Assembly: GCF_030540875.1 (NCBI RefSeq) | Contig: NZ_JAUOEM010000011.1 | Span: 33,056 to 97,055 of the forward strand | Length of the DNA stretch: 64,000 nucleotides | Direction: 5' to 3' | DNA from: Flavivirga amylovorans | GTDB lineage: Bacteria; Bacteroidota; Bacteroidia; Flavobacteriales; Flavobacteriaceae | In this document: positions 43,724 to 50,944 of the stretch, piece by piece | How positions within the stretch are numbered: the stretch's first letter is position 1 | Layout of the letters: each line of letters opens with the position of its first letter | The notes under the pieces: model-generated | What the model was told of the DNA's origin: nothing | The model's input: only the letters and a program-made list of their open reading frames with translations | The model's database searches: none | Program-made: the position numbers and the translations under genes

Positions 43724-45094
43724 TTGGATAATTTAACCATCATTGGAAGTGAAGAATGGTGCTCTTTTGAGAGCTTCGGAATTCCAGCAATAAAAGCACG
43801 TGTAGATTCCGGTGCAAAAACATCATCTATTCAAGCAAACAAAATAAAAATCTTTTATAAAGAAACCGAAGAATGGGTGCGTTTTGAGGTAAACCCGCTT
43901 CAAGTAAATAGAAGTATTAGCATTAAGTGTGAAGCAAAAATTCATGCAAAACGCTCTGTAAAAAGTTCTGTTGGTATTGCCGAAGAACGTCTTGTTATTA
44001 AAGCGCCTATTACTATGGGCGATGATACTTTTGATATTGAGTTGACGCTTGCAAATCGAGACTCTATGGAGTTTAGAATGCTCTTGGGGCGTGAAGCTTT
44101 ATATGATCGTTATCTGGTCAACCCATCAGCAACTTATTTATTACCTGAGTTTACACAAGATGATATAGACAAGAAATATGCTTCCTTTCAAAAAGAAAAA
44201 ACAGGTCTTAAAATTGCCTTACTGGCAAGTAATCCAGATTTATTTAGTAATAAGCGATTAATAGAGGCTGGTAATGCCAGAGGTCATGAAATGGTATTCC
44301 TAAATGTACAACAGGCCTATATGAAATTTGATGCTACCGAACCTCAAATTCGTTACCGAGGCGGAAATGTCATAGATGTGTTTGATGCCATTATTCCGCG
44401 TATCAAGCCATCTGTTACCTTTTATGCTTGTGCATTAATACGGCAATTTGATGCCATGGGTGCCTATTGCTTAAATTCAGCAGAAGCCATAACACAATCA
44501 AGAGATAAACTTCTGGCGACTCAATTATTTGCAAAAAACGATATTCATATACCCATCACAGGTTTTGCAAATTCTCCGCTGGATACCAAAGATTTGATTA
44601 AAATGGTGAACGGGGCACCACTTATTATTAAATTGTTGGAGAGTACGCAAGGAAAAGGCGTGGTATTGGCAGAAACCAATAAGGCTGCTGAAAGTGTGAT
44701 TAATGCCTTTAAGAGTGTGAAGACAAATATTCTGGTTCAAGAATTTATAAAAGAAGCTAACGGACAGGATATACGTTGTTTTGTTGTTAATGGTAAGGTG
44801 GTGGCGTCCATGCAACGTCAGGCGGCTAAAGGTGAATTTAGGGCAAACATACATCAAGGTGGAGCTGCTTCAAAAATTAAGATTACCCCAGAGGAGAGAA
44901 AACTAGCTATTAAAGCTGCAAAAATTCTTAATTTACCTGTTGCAGGTGTAGATATTATCCGTTCTAACAAAGGGCCTTTATTATTAGAAGTAAATTCTTC
45001 GCCTGGTTTGGAAGGCATAGAAAACGCAACAGGTCTTGATATTGCTAATATTATGATTGAAGCTATTGAGAAAAAGCTTAAATTTAAGAGATAA
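43724..45094 (+). CDS. RimB-like protease domain fused to RimK-like ATP-grasp ligase
   Basis: The product has 456 aa and appears to start at TTG 43724; no ATG is available before the conserved region. Residues 1-145 are the RimB/ATP-dependent zinc protease-like domain (retropepsin-like fold), with [14 protein letters not shown] near residue 26 and [18 protein letters not shown] near residue 118. Residues 160-456 are a RimK/LysX-type ATP-grasp with [34 protein letters not shown] and [20 protein letters not shown]. RimK-type enzymes add glutamate to protein or peptide termini. The fusion of ligase and protease suggests a reversible modification. Confidence 0.9.
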   Translation: MDNLTIIGSEEWCSFESFGIPAIKARVDSGAKTSSIQANKIKIFYKETEEWVRFEVNPLQVNRSISIKCEAKIHAKRSVKSSVGIAEERLVIKAPITMGDDTFDIELTLANRDSMEFRMLLGREALYDRYLVNPSATYLLPEFTQDDIDKKYASFQKEKTGLKIALLASNPDLFSNKRLIEAGNARGHEMVFLNVQQAYMKFDATEPQIRYRGGNVIDVFDAIIPRIKPSVTFYACALIRQFDAMGAYCLNSAEAITQSRDKLLATQLFAKNDIHIPITGFANSPLDTKDLIKMVNGAPLIIKLLESTQGKGVVLAETNKAAESVINAFKSVKTNILVQEFIKEANGQDIRCFVVNGKVVASMQRQAAKGEFRANIHQGGAASKIKITPEERKLAIKAAKILNLPVAGVDIIRSNKGPLLLEVNSSPGLEGIENATGLDIANIMIEAIEKKLKFKR

Positions 45095-45133
45095 TAAAGC
45101 AGTCTACATACGATTTATTTCATTTAGAATGCT

Positions 45134-45559
45134 TTGTTGCAAACGGTAAGTAATATACTAAAACATTTAGAGGTGAAAGACATAGATAAATCCATTGAAT
45201 TTTATGAAGCTCTGGCAAACTTGTTTTATGCGGTCTCAATGTCTGACGGACAGATAACACGTGAGGAAAAATTGAAAATTATTGAATTTGTAAAAAAGTA
45301 TTGGACGGTAACTATTGATAATGAAAACTCTCAAGAGTTTATATACCAAACATTAAAAGAACTGATCAAAAATAAATCAAAGCCCGAATCAGCCTTTTTA
45401 GTTTTTAAAGATTTTTATTTAAACAACAAAAAGGGGTTTCATCAAGATCTTTTAACTCGTATTCTTATAGCCAGTAATGCCATAGCTTCCTCCTTTGGCA
45501 AAAAAAACAAATCAGAATTAATAGTTCTTAATAACCTTATGTTGTTATTCAAATCTTAA
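45134..45559 (+). CDS. TerB-like helical protein (TerB 2)
   Basis: The product has about 141 aa. The start is uncertain: TTG 45134 keeps the whole helical start, while GTG near 45173 is an alternative. LANLFYAVSMSDGQITREEK, with following LKIIEFVKKYW, is the D-G-x-I-x-x-x-E feature of TerB-like folds. The second half is helical without the second acidic loop. It has no visible GTGACC promoter; the distance of 39 bp from the RimB-RimK gene would allow co-transcription. Confidence 0.65.
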   Translation: MLQTVSNILKHLEVKDIDKSIEFYEALANLFYAVSMSDGQITREEKLKIIEFVKKYWTVTIDNENSQEFIYQTLKELIKNKSKPESAFLVFKDFYLNNKKGFHQDLLTRILIASNAIASSFGKKNKSELIVLNNLMLLFKS

Positions 45560-45606
45560 TCTGGATTTATTATTATAAAAAAGCAAAAAAATTAACACCA
45601 AAATGG

Positions 45607-45636
45607 GTGACCTCAATTTGTTTTTAATGTCTAATA
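45607..45636 (+). promoter_or_regulatory. ECF-type promoter site 7 (acidic exported proteins)
   Basis: GTGACC, 16 nt, GTCTAATA, ending 66 nt before the ATG at 45703. A close match to the consensus, with a longer leader than at the other sites. Confidence 0.7.
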
Positions 45637-45702
45637 GTTAAACTCAATAAGGCACGGAATCTTATTGATAAAACAAATTAAAAACATCAAAAATATTACA
45701 AA

Positions 45703-46062
45703 ATGAAAACGTTAAAATTAGTCCCGTTATTTCTTATTGCATTCCTATTTTGTAACTACACAGCAATTGCTCAAGAAGAGGAAGAAGAAGAAATTGAAAA
45801 CGAATTAACTACAATAACTGCCGTTTATGAAGGTATAGAAGACAGCATGTATGTTTTTACCTATGAAGATGAAGATGGAGAAGAAAGTACGATAAGCTTT
45901 CAGAAAATAGCTCCAGAAGCAGAAAAGGCTTATGACTTGCTTTCCAAAAAACTGATAGGAAAAGCTTTTGAAATTACTTACTCTGATGAGAATGTTCTAG
46001 AAGATGATGACTTGGAAATACTTACTAATATTAGAACAATTGAAACTTTGAAACAATTATAA
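45703..46062 (+). CDS. Small acidic exported protein
   Basis: The product has 119 aa with a signal peptide ending AIAQ and then a run of Glu (EEEEEEIENE). The body has a possible small beta domain (TITAVYEGIEDSMYVFTYED). No family is recognised. It is the first gene after ECF-type site 7 and lies 11 bp before the lipoprotein gene, so both are probably induced together. Confidence 0.75.
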   Translation: MKTLKLVPLFLIAFLFCNYTAIAQEEEEEEIENELTTITAVYEGIEDSMYVFTYEDEDGEESTISFQKIAPEAEKAYDLLSKKLIGKAFEITYSDENVLEDDDLEILTNIRTIETLKQL

Positions 46063-46073
46063 TTTTGAACAAG

Positions 46074-46298
46074 ATGAGAAAATTATTTATAGGGTTTTTA
46101 ATATTAACAGTATCCTTAGCTATCTTGTCCTGTAGACAGGTTAAAGAAGAAAAAACAAATGAAGCTATTGAGCAAGTTCAAGAAAACGTTTCTGAAGATG
46201 AGCAGAATTTTGAAGAAGAGAAACAAGAGGATGATTCAATTGATGATGTAAATGATGAAAATTTGTTTGAGGAGGAAAATAAAAATGATGAAAACTAA
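46074..46298 (+). CDS. Small acidic lipoprotein
   Basis: The product has 74 aa from ATG 46074 (an in-frame TTG at 46065 gives a worse signal). The lipobox is I-L-S-C with Cys20. The mature chain is nearly all Glu, Asp, Asn and Gln (for example NFEEEKQEDDSIDDVNDEN), hence disordered. It may act in the periplasm as an ion-binding or envelope-protective polyanion, but this is conjecture. It is co-transcribed with the gene before and ends at a terminator. Confidence 0.72.
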   Translation: MRKLFIGFLILTVSLAILSCRQVKEEKTNEAIEQVQENVSEDEQNFEEEKQEDDSIDDVNDENLFEEENKNDEN

Positions 46299-46323
46299 AT
46301 TATAATAAAGGTTCATAGATCGC

Positions 46324-46353
46324 AGAGGTGCTTTCAAAAAAAGCACCTCTTTC
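46324..46353 (+). terminator. Rho-independent terminator after the acidic lipoprotein gene
   Basis: The arms AGAGGTGCT (46324-46332) and AGCACCTCT (46342-46350) pair over 9 bp and are followed by TTTCGTTT. Confidence 0.85.
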
Positions 46354-46451
46354 GTTTAATATATAAAGTAAAGATTTTGTTCTAATGAACGTTCTTCCTT
46401 CAAACCTGTATAATATTTAATGATTTTTTAATTCATCTGTATAATAAAAAA

Positions 46452-46477
46452 GAAGCCAGAACTTACATTCTGGCTTC
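46452..46477 (-). terminator. Terminator of the hsp20 transcript
   Basis: The arms GAAGCCAGAA and TTCTGGCTTC pair over 10 bp; on the minus strand six T residues follow. A second small hairpin (TCGAGC-AAAAT-GCTCGA, 46488-46504) lies between it and the gene. Confidence 0.85.
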
Positions 46478-46519
46478 AACAGATTTATCGAGCAAAATGC
46501 TCGATTTCACGAATCAAAA

Positions 46520-46956
46520 CTATTTAATCTCTATTTGTTTTAGAGGTTGTTTCTTAACTTCTTCTTTTTTAGGTAGTTTGATACGTAATACGCCATCTTT
46601 ATAACCTGCACTAATTTTATCTATTGATACAGAATTTGGTATTGAAAAAGAACGTTGAAATGACGAAAAACTAAACTCTTTACGTGTAATCTTCTTTTCA
46701 GTTGTCTCTTTCTCTTCTTTCTTTTCAGAGAAATTACTAACATTCCGTTATCTAAATCGATTTTAAAATCTTCTTTTTTCATACCCGGAGCAGCAACTTC
46801 AATATCAAAGTTTTCAGAAGTCTCAGTAATGTTTACAGCAGGTACAGAAGTACCCGTTTGAACACCGCTTACAAAATCACGACCCCAAAGGTCGTCAAAA
46901 AACGAAGAAAGTGATGGAAATAACTCATCTTCTTTTTTCCATTTAACAAGTGACAT
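46520..46956 (-). pseudogene. Hsp20 family small heat shock protein, one-base frameshift
   Basis: The first 75 codons read as the start of a small heat shock protein (SFFDDLWGRDF, then PAVNITETSENFDIEVAAPG and MKKEDFKIDLDNGMLVIS). The frame then enters a basic nonsense tail and stops at 46621. If one base is restored near 46728 (ATTTCT-CTG read as ATTTCT-TCT-GAA), the family sequence continues: SEKKEEKETTEKKITRKEFS, FSIPNSVSIDKISAGYKDGV, and LRIKLPKKEE up to a TAG at 46520-46522, giving 145 aa. The span of 437 bp fits loss of exactly one base. It is either a real inactivating mutation or a sequencing error. ECF-type site 8 lies upstream. Confidence 0.88.
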
Positions 46957-47012
46957 AGTTTTAAAATTTATTGTTTAACAAAATACTTTTGTTAGTTTAT
47001 TTACTAACTACT

Positions 47013-47042
47013 ATTTAGACACTATTTGATTTGCAGGGTCAC
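47013..47042 (-). promoter_or_regulatory. ECF-type promoter site 8 (hsp20)
   Basis: On the minus strand: GTGACC, 16 nt, GTCTAAAT, ending 56 nt before the hsp20 ATG. This site is the rightmost of the nine and lies just inside the right boundary of the island. Confidence 0.72.
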
Positions 47043-47107
47043 CCATTTTTTTGTTAAAAAAAGAAGTCAAAACGAAAATATGCACCGAATAACGCACCTA
47101 TTTAATG

Positions 47108-47221
47108 GTAACATTTGATATCAATTGAAAGTAAGGAAAACGAAAAAGCCTGAAAACATTAGGTTTCAGGCTTTTTGAATAATCTTGAAGAGATTCCAGT
47201 GACCGGGCTGGGGCTCGAACC
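47108..47221 (-). repeat. Right direct repeat overlapping tRNA-Lys (putative attR)
   Basis: This is the counterpart of 13997-14113: the downstream flank, terminator and last 22 nt of the tRNA-Lys gene. Differences are a few substitutions and indels in the terminator loop and in the T-run. Here the tRNA is complete, as expected at the end of an island that rebuilds the tRNA 3' part. Confidence 0.75.
47143..47176 (-). terminator. Terminator of tRNA-Lys
   Basis: The arms AAAAAGCCTGAAA and TTTCAGGCTTTTT form 13 bp around an 8-nt loop and give T-runs in both directions. It lies 24 bp after the tRNA 3' end on the minus strand. Confidence 0.85.
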
Positions 47222-47272
47222 CAGGACCCTCTCCTTAAAAGGGAGATGCTCTACCAACTGAGCTACCAGGTC
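47200..47272 (-). tRNA. tRNA-Lys (anticodon UUU)
   Basis: The 73-nt cloverleaf reads on the minus strand: acceptor GACCTGG, D arm GCTC-AGTTGGTA-GAGC, anticodon arm TCTCC-CTTTTAA-GGAGA with anticodon TTT, variable GGGTC, T arm CTGGG-TTCGAGC-CCCAG, acceptor CCCGGTC and discriminator A; CCA is not encoded. One acceptor pair is a mismatch (U5-C68). A promoter of the TAnnTTTG type precedes it. It marks the right boundary of the island. Confidence 0.96.
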
Positions 47273-47315
47273 ATTATTTCAATACTAACGTTGCTTTGTT
47301 AGTTGTTAGCGGGTG

Positions 47316-47345
47316 CAAATATAGAATGTTTTATTAATAAAACAA
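47316..47345 (-). promoter_or_regulatory. Housekeeping promoter of tRNA-Lys
   Basis: On the minus strand: TTG, 19 nt, TATATTTG, followed by CACCCGCTAA. This is the Bacteroidota sigma-A consensus (-33 TTG and -7 TAnnTTTG). The box TATATTTGCACCCGCT is identical to that of rRNA promoter P3 at 63735. Confidence 0.85.
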
Positions 47346-47421
47346 TACTTTTTTAAAAGATTTTTTTGTTTTTTTGCATCACTAAAACGTATGTTTTTAA
47401 TAATCAATTTATAGCGAGAAA

Positions 47422-47943
47422 ATGATTTTAGTTTTAATTGGGTATATGGCTTCGGGAAAGTCGACTTTAGGAAGAATTTTAGGAAATAAATTAAACTATG
47501 ATTTTATAGATCTTGATGATTATATAGAAGAAAAAGAAGCATTATCAGTTAGTGATATTTTTAAATCTAAAGGAGAAATATACTTTAGAAAGAAGGAAAC
47601 ATTCTATTTGAAGAAACTTTTAGAAAATAAAACGAACTTAATTTTATCATTGGGGGGAGGAACACCGTGTTACAGTAATAATATGGATTTACTTAGAAAT
47701 GTTTCTAATGTAAAAAGTATTTATTTAAAAGCATCCATACCAACTCTAGTAGAAAGGTTAAAAAACGAAAAGAGTACACGCCCTTTAATTGCTCACATAG
47801 AAACAGATGAATTACTTGCAGAATTTATTGGAAAGCACCTTTTTGAGCGTTCTCAATTTTATAACTTATCCGAAATTACCATAACAACAGATAATAAAAA
47901 AGAAGGTGATATTATTGAAGAATTAGTTTTAAAGTTATTCTAA
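47422..47943 (+). CDS. aroK: Shikimate kinase
   Basis: The product has 173 aa. The P-loop is GYMASGKST at residues 7-15; FIDLDDYIEEKE and ERSQFYN, with LSLGGGTPCY near residue 77, are the shikimate-binding and lid features. It phosphorylates shikimate in the chorismate pathway. The stop overlaps by 9 bp the end of the convergent phosphoribosyltransferase gene. It is the first core gene on the right of tRNA-Lys. Confidence 0.93.
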   Translation: MILVLIGYMASGKSTLGRILGNKLNYDFIDLDDYIEEKEALSVSDIFKSKGEIYFRKKETFYLKKLLENKTNLILSLGGGTPCYSNNMDLLRNVSNVKSIYLKASIPTLVERLKNEKSTRPLIAHIETDELLAEFIGKHLFERSQFYNLSEITITTDNKKEGDIIEELVLKLF

Positions 47944-48438
47944 AACAGCTTCAAAAGTTTTACCTTCTAAAACTACATTCACATGTTCATGTAAAGAAGT
48001 TGATAAGGAGATGCCTTTAAAATCTGCTTTTACAGGATATTTTTTATGGTTTCTATTTACCAAAACAGCCGTTTTAAATTGTTTTAGAGGCACATTTAAA
48101 AAATGTCTTACACCGTAAATTAAAGTAGTACCTGAATTTAAAACATCATCAACAAGTACTAAAGACTTATTTTTATAATCGTCTGATGAAATTGAAGTTT
48201 CAATATCTGCATGAGGATTCTTTTTATCAATAGAAACTTTACATAGTATAGGATTAATTTCAGAGATTTTTTGAAGTACTGTTTTTAATTTTTTTGCAAA
48301 TACATAACCATTTTTATCAATCCCAGCGAGAATAACCTCTTTTTCATTGACATTGTTTTCATATATCTGAAAAGCAATACGTCTAATTTTATGATTGATT
48401 TCGTTGTGATTAAGGATGATGTTATTCTTAACAGCCAT
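47935..48438 (-). CDS. PyrR-like phosphoribosyltransferase
   Basis: The product has 167 aa. The PRPP-binding loop is SLVLVDDVLNSGTTLIYG near residue 95, with LAGIDKNGYVFAKKL-type sequence near residue 40 (ILAGIDKNGYVFAKKLKTVL). It resembles the PyrR/uracil phosphoribosyltransferase group, common beside aroK in Flavobacteriaceae. Whether it salvages bases or regulates pyrimidine genes cannot be told. It overlaps the aroK end. Confidence 0.86.
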   Translation of the reverse strand: MAVKNNIILNHNEINHKIRRIAFQIYENNVNEKEVILAGIDKNGYVFAKKLKTVLQKISEINPILCKVSIDKKNPHADIETSISSDDYKNKSLVLVDDVLNSGTTLIYGVRHFLNVPLKQFKTAVLVNRNHKKYPVKADFKGISLSTSLHEHVNVVLEGKTFEAVLE

Positions 48439-48468
48439 AATAGTTAATTCTAAAATTAAAGGATAAAA

Positions 48469-48840
48469 TTACTCATTTTCATCTGTAAAATCATCAATAT
48501 CTCTTCTATCTTTTTTTGTAGGCCTACCAGCACCCTTTTTTCTGTAATAATCCTTAGAATATTTTAAAAGTTCTTGAGCCTCAAACTGCTCTTTCGGTGT
48601 AATGTCGGTTCTATAAATATCAACCAGTTTAGCACCAACTCTGCTTTCGGGAATATCATTTACAGTAAGTTTATAATTTATTTGATTTTTTCTTAACTCA
48701 ATGGTATCCAGAGGGTAAACTTCTCTGCTGGGTTTAACAATTTCTTGATTTACACGTACTTGACCTTTTTTACAAGCAGTTGTAGCAAGAGTTCTTGTTT
48801 TGTAATACCTAATACACCATAAATACTTATCAATTCGCAT
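48469..48840 (-). CDS. S4-domain RNA-binding protein (Hsp15/HslR-like)
   Basis: The product has 123 aa. The S4 fold is at residues 1-60: MRIDKYLWCIRYYKTRTLAT, then ACKKGQVRVNQEIVKPSREV. The tail is basic and charged (KKGAGRPTKKDRRDI). Hsp15 rescues stalled 50S subunits carrying tRNA in E. coli. It lies 30 bp upstream of the phosphoribosyltransferase gene on the same strand and is probably in its operon. Confidence 0.9.
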   Translation of the reverse strand: MRIDKYLWCIRYYKTRTLATTACKKGQVRVNQEIVKPSREVYPLDTIELRKNQINYKLTVNDIPESRVGAKLVDIYRTDITPKEQFEAQELLKYSKDYYRKKGAGRPTKKDRRDIDDFTDENE

Positions 48841-49031
48841 ACAATTATTCTAAAAACTACGTTAATGTTGTTGTGCAAAATTATTTTAAAATTGTATCTT
48901 GCGCACCAAAAATAAGCAATAAAGAAACATTCAAAGGCTTAAAATTTAAATTGAAAGCTAATTAAATGAATGTTATACCCATGTGCGACACATTACTAAT
49001 TAAGGTCGTACAAAAGCAAATAAAAATAAAT

Positions 49032-50063
49032 ATGAAACTAGGAAAAATAGCTTTAATTGCATTATGTTCAGCTACGTGCTTTCTATCTTGTAATAAAGAT
49101 GATAATAATGATACGACAATTGTTGTTGAAATTAGAGATAGAGATGAACAACAGGAGGAAGATAAGGCTTTACTGTTGGACTATTTTGCAACTCATTATT
49201 ATAATTCAAGTGAATTTGATGCACTTACAAATCCAACAATTGATAATTTAAAAATCACTAAACTTGTAGAAGGAACAACAACCCCTGCAGATGGGACATT
49301 ACTTTCGGAATCTACAATATTGGATACTTTAGAGGTAAATTTTGCAGATACAAACTACGAATATTATATATTAAGGTTAAAAAAAGGAGGCGGAAGTTTA
49401 TCTCCAACATTTTCAGATAATGTAGCTATGAGATATGAAGGTACAACTTTAAGTAATGATATTTTTGATAGTGCAGTGAATCCTGTAAATTTTGATTTAA
49501 CAACATTAATACCTGGTTGGAGAAAAGTGATTCCTGAATTTAATGTAGCTGAAGGTTTTGTAGAAAATGGAGATGGAACTGTTAGTTTTCAAAATCAAGG
49601 CATAGGTGTTATGTTTTTACCTTCAGGGTTAGCCTATTTTAATAATGCTGTAGCAGGAATTCCAGCGTATTCTCCTATTATTTTTAAGTTTGGATTGTTA
49701 CAAATGGCACAAAATGACCATGATAATGACGGCATTCCTTCTTATTTAGAAGACTTGAATGGTGATGGTGAGTATACATTGAATTCATCTGCCGATGCCG
49801 ATGCAAGAGATGGTGATGATACAGACGGAAATGGTGTACCAGATTATTTTGATAATGATGATGATGGTGATGGCATTGCAACTATTAATGAAATAGAGCT
49901 TAAAACATATAACAGAGGAACTAAAAAAGAAATAGAAGATCTTGTTTTTGAGCCAGGTGAAGTACTTATAGGTATAAAAGAAGAGGGAGATGGTACTTTT
50001 ACAGGGACAACATCAATTGACACAGATAAGGATGGCATTCCAGACTATTTAGATGCTGAATGA
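49032..50063 (+). CDS. FKBP-like lipoprotein with Asp-rich calcium-binding C-terminus
   Basis: The product has 343 aa from ATG 49032, which starts a lipoprotein signal with lipobox F-L-S-C (Cys20); an upstream ATG at 48966 would add 22 residues and bury it. Residues 110-230 follow an FKBP peptidyl-prolyl isomerase pattern: NVAMRYEGTTL, FDLTTLIPGWRKVIPEF, IGVMFLPSGLAYFN. From residue 235 repeated D-x-D-x-D-G-x-x segments (HDNDGIPSYLED, DTDGNGVPDYFD, DTDKDGIPDYLDAE) resemble thrombospondin type 3 calcium-binding repeats. It is likely a periplasmic folding factor. Convergent with the barrel gene. Confidence 0.83.
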   Translation: MKLGKIALIALCSATCFLSCNKDDNNDTTIVVEIRDRDEQQEEDKALLLDYFATHYYNSSEFDALTNPTIDNLKITKLVEGTTTPADGTLLSESTILDTLEVNFADTNYEYYILRLKKGGGSLSPTFSDNVAMRYEGTTLSNDIFDSAVNPVNFDLTTLIPGWRKVIPEFNVAEGFVENGDGTVSFQNQGIGVMFLPSGLAYFNNAVAGIPAYSPIIFKFGLLQMAQNDHDNDGIPSYLEDLNGDGEYTLNSSADADARDGDDTDGNGVPDYFDNDDDGDGIATINEIELKTYNRGTKKEIEDLVFEPGEVLIGIKEEGDGTFTGTTSIDTDKDGIPDYLDAE

Positions 50064-50082
50064 TAATTTAAATAAGTATACT

Positions 50083-50116
50083 AAAACAAAAAGCCTTGCT
50101 TAAGGCTTTTTGTTTT
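50083..50116. terminator. Bidirectional terminator between convergent genes
   Basis: The arms AAAACAAAAAGCCTT and AAGGCTTTTTGTTTT pair over 15 bp around a 4-nt loop. A-tract and T-tract make it serve both convergent genes. Confidence 0.9.
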
Positions 50117-50134
50117 TAATAATATTTTCTGTGC

Positions 50135-50728
50135 TTATAAAATAACAGACAAACTCAAAATCAATTGATCGGGTCTGGTATCAAGTCTACTGGTATCAAC
50201 ACTATTATTATTTAAAAAGGTTGCTTCATTCTTACTAAAACCTCTTTCGTAGCGTAAATCTATACCTATTCTTTTAATATTAAATGCGACACCAAAATTA
50301 AGACCAACAGAAAAGTCATTTTTAATATTATCAATAGAAATGCCATCAAATTCAGAATCTAAAATATATTGAAGAGATGGACCTCCAAATACACTAATAG
50401 GGCCTATGATTCTTGTACCTACTAACAAAGGTGCATCAAGCTTTTGCATTTCAAAACTATCATCACTATAATCACTTTTAGTAGCCGTATAAACTAACTC
50501 TGGTTTAAAGTAAAGTCTACTGTTTCCAATTTTACCAAATATACCAACATGATATCCAATATTTCTATCTGGATTATCTGCGTTTGTACTAATCGATTCA
50601 AAGTAATCACCATTTGAATTGTAATTTAATCCGGCTTTAACCCCAAGACCAGTTACCATTTGGCTTTGCGCCATTGTTGCTGCTGGAATAATTAGCGCAA
50701 CTGTTAAAATAAAAAATAGATGTTTCAT
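50135..50728 (-). CDS. PorT-like outer membrane beta-barrel protein
   Basis: The product has 197 aa with a signal peptide ending TMAQ. The chain alternates hydrophobic residues in strands (LGVKAGLNYNSNGDYFESIS, IGYHVGIFGKIGNSRLYFKP, FSVGLNFGVAFNIKRIGIDL) and ends in the barrel signal LILSLSVIL. It is an 8-strand small barrel of the porin/PorT family. Function is unknown. It is a single-gene unit. Confidence 0.9.
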   Translation of the reverse strand: MKHLFFILTVALIIPAATMAQSQMVTGLGVKAGLNYNSNGDYFESISTNADNPDRNIGYHVGIFGKIGNSRLYFKPELVYTATKSDYSDDSFEMQKLDAPLLVGTRIIGPISVFGGPSLQYILDSEFDGISIDNIKNDFSVGLNFGVAFNIKRIGIDLRYERGFSKNEATFLNNNSVDTSRLDTRPDQLILSLSVIL

Positions 50729-50944
50729 AATATTCGTTTTAGATTTGATTCATTATATCAAAAACGTTGCCAAAAGGATATTATTTCCTTTTTATAACTA
50801 TTGCTATAGATTTTTAGTTGTTTATCTTTATTTCCATACTTATTTCAATAAATTGGAGTCAGTGAACCGACATGATTTGATAAAATAAAACTGATTTAAA
50901 ATTAAAAAAATATGTAGGTTTGCGAACTTAATAATGTTGTAGAG

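Noticed and set aside
49700..49880. GAT/GGT-rich tandem pattern
   Set aside because: It is codon-level low complexity of Asp-rich calcium-binding repeats, not a DNA repeat array or CRISPR.
49684..50038. His-rich and Ser-rich ORFs opposite the FKBP-like lipoprotein
   Set aside because: They are the reverse reading of the GAT-rich Asp repeats of the real gene.
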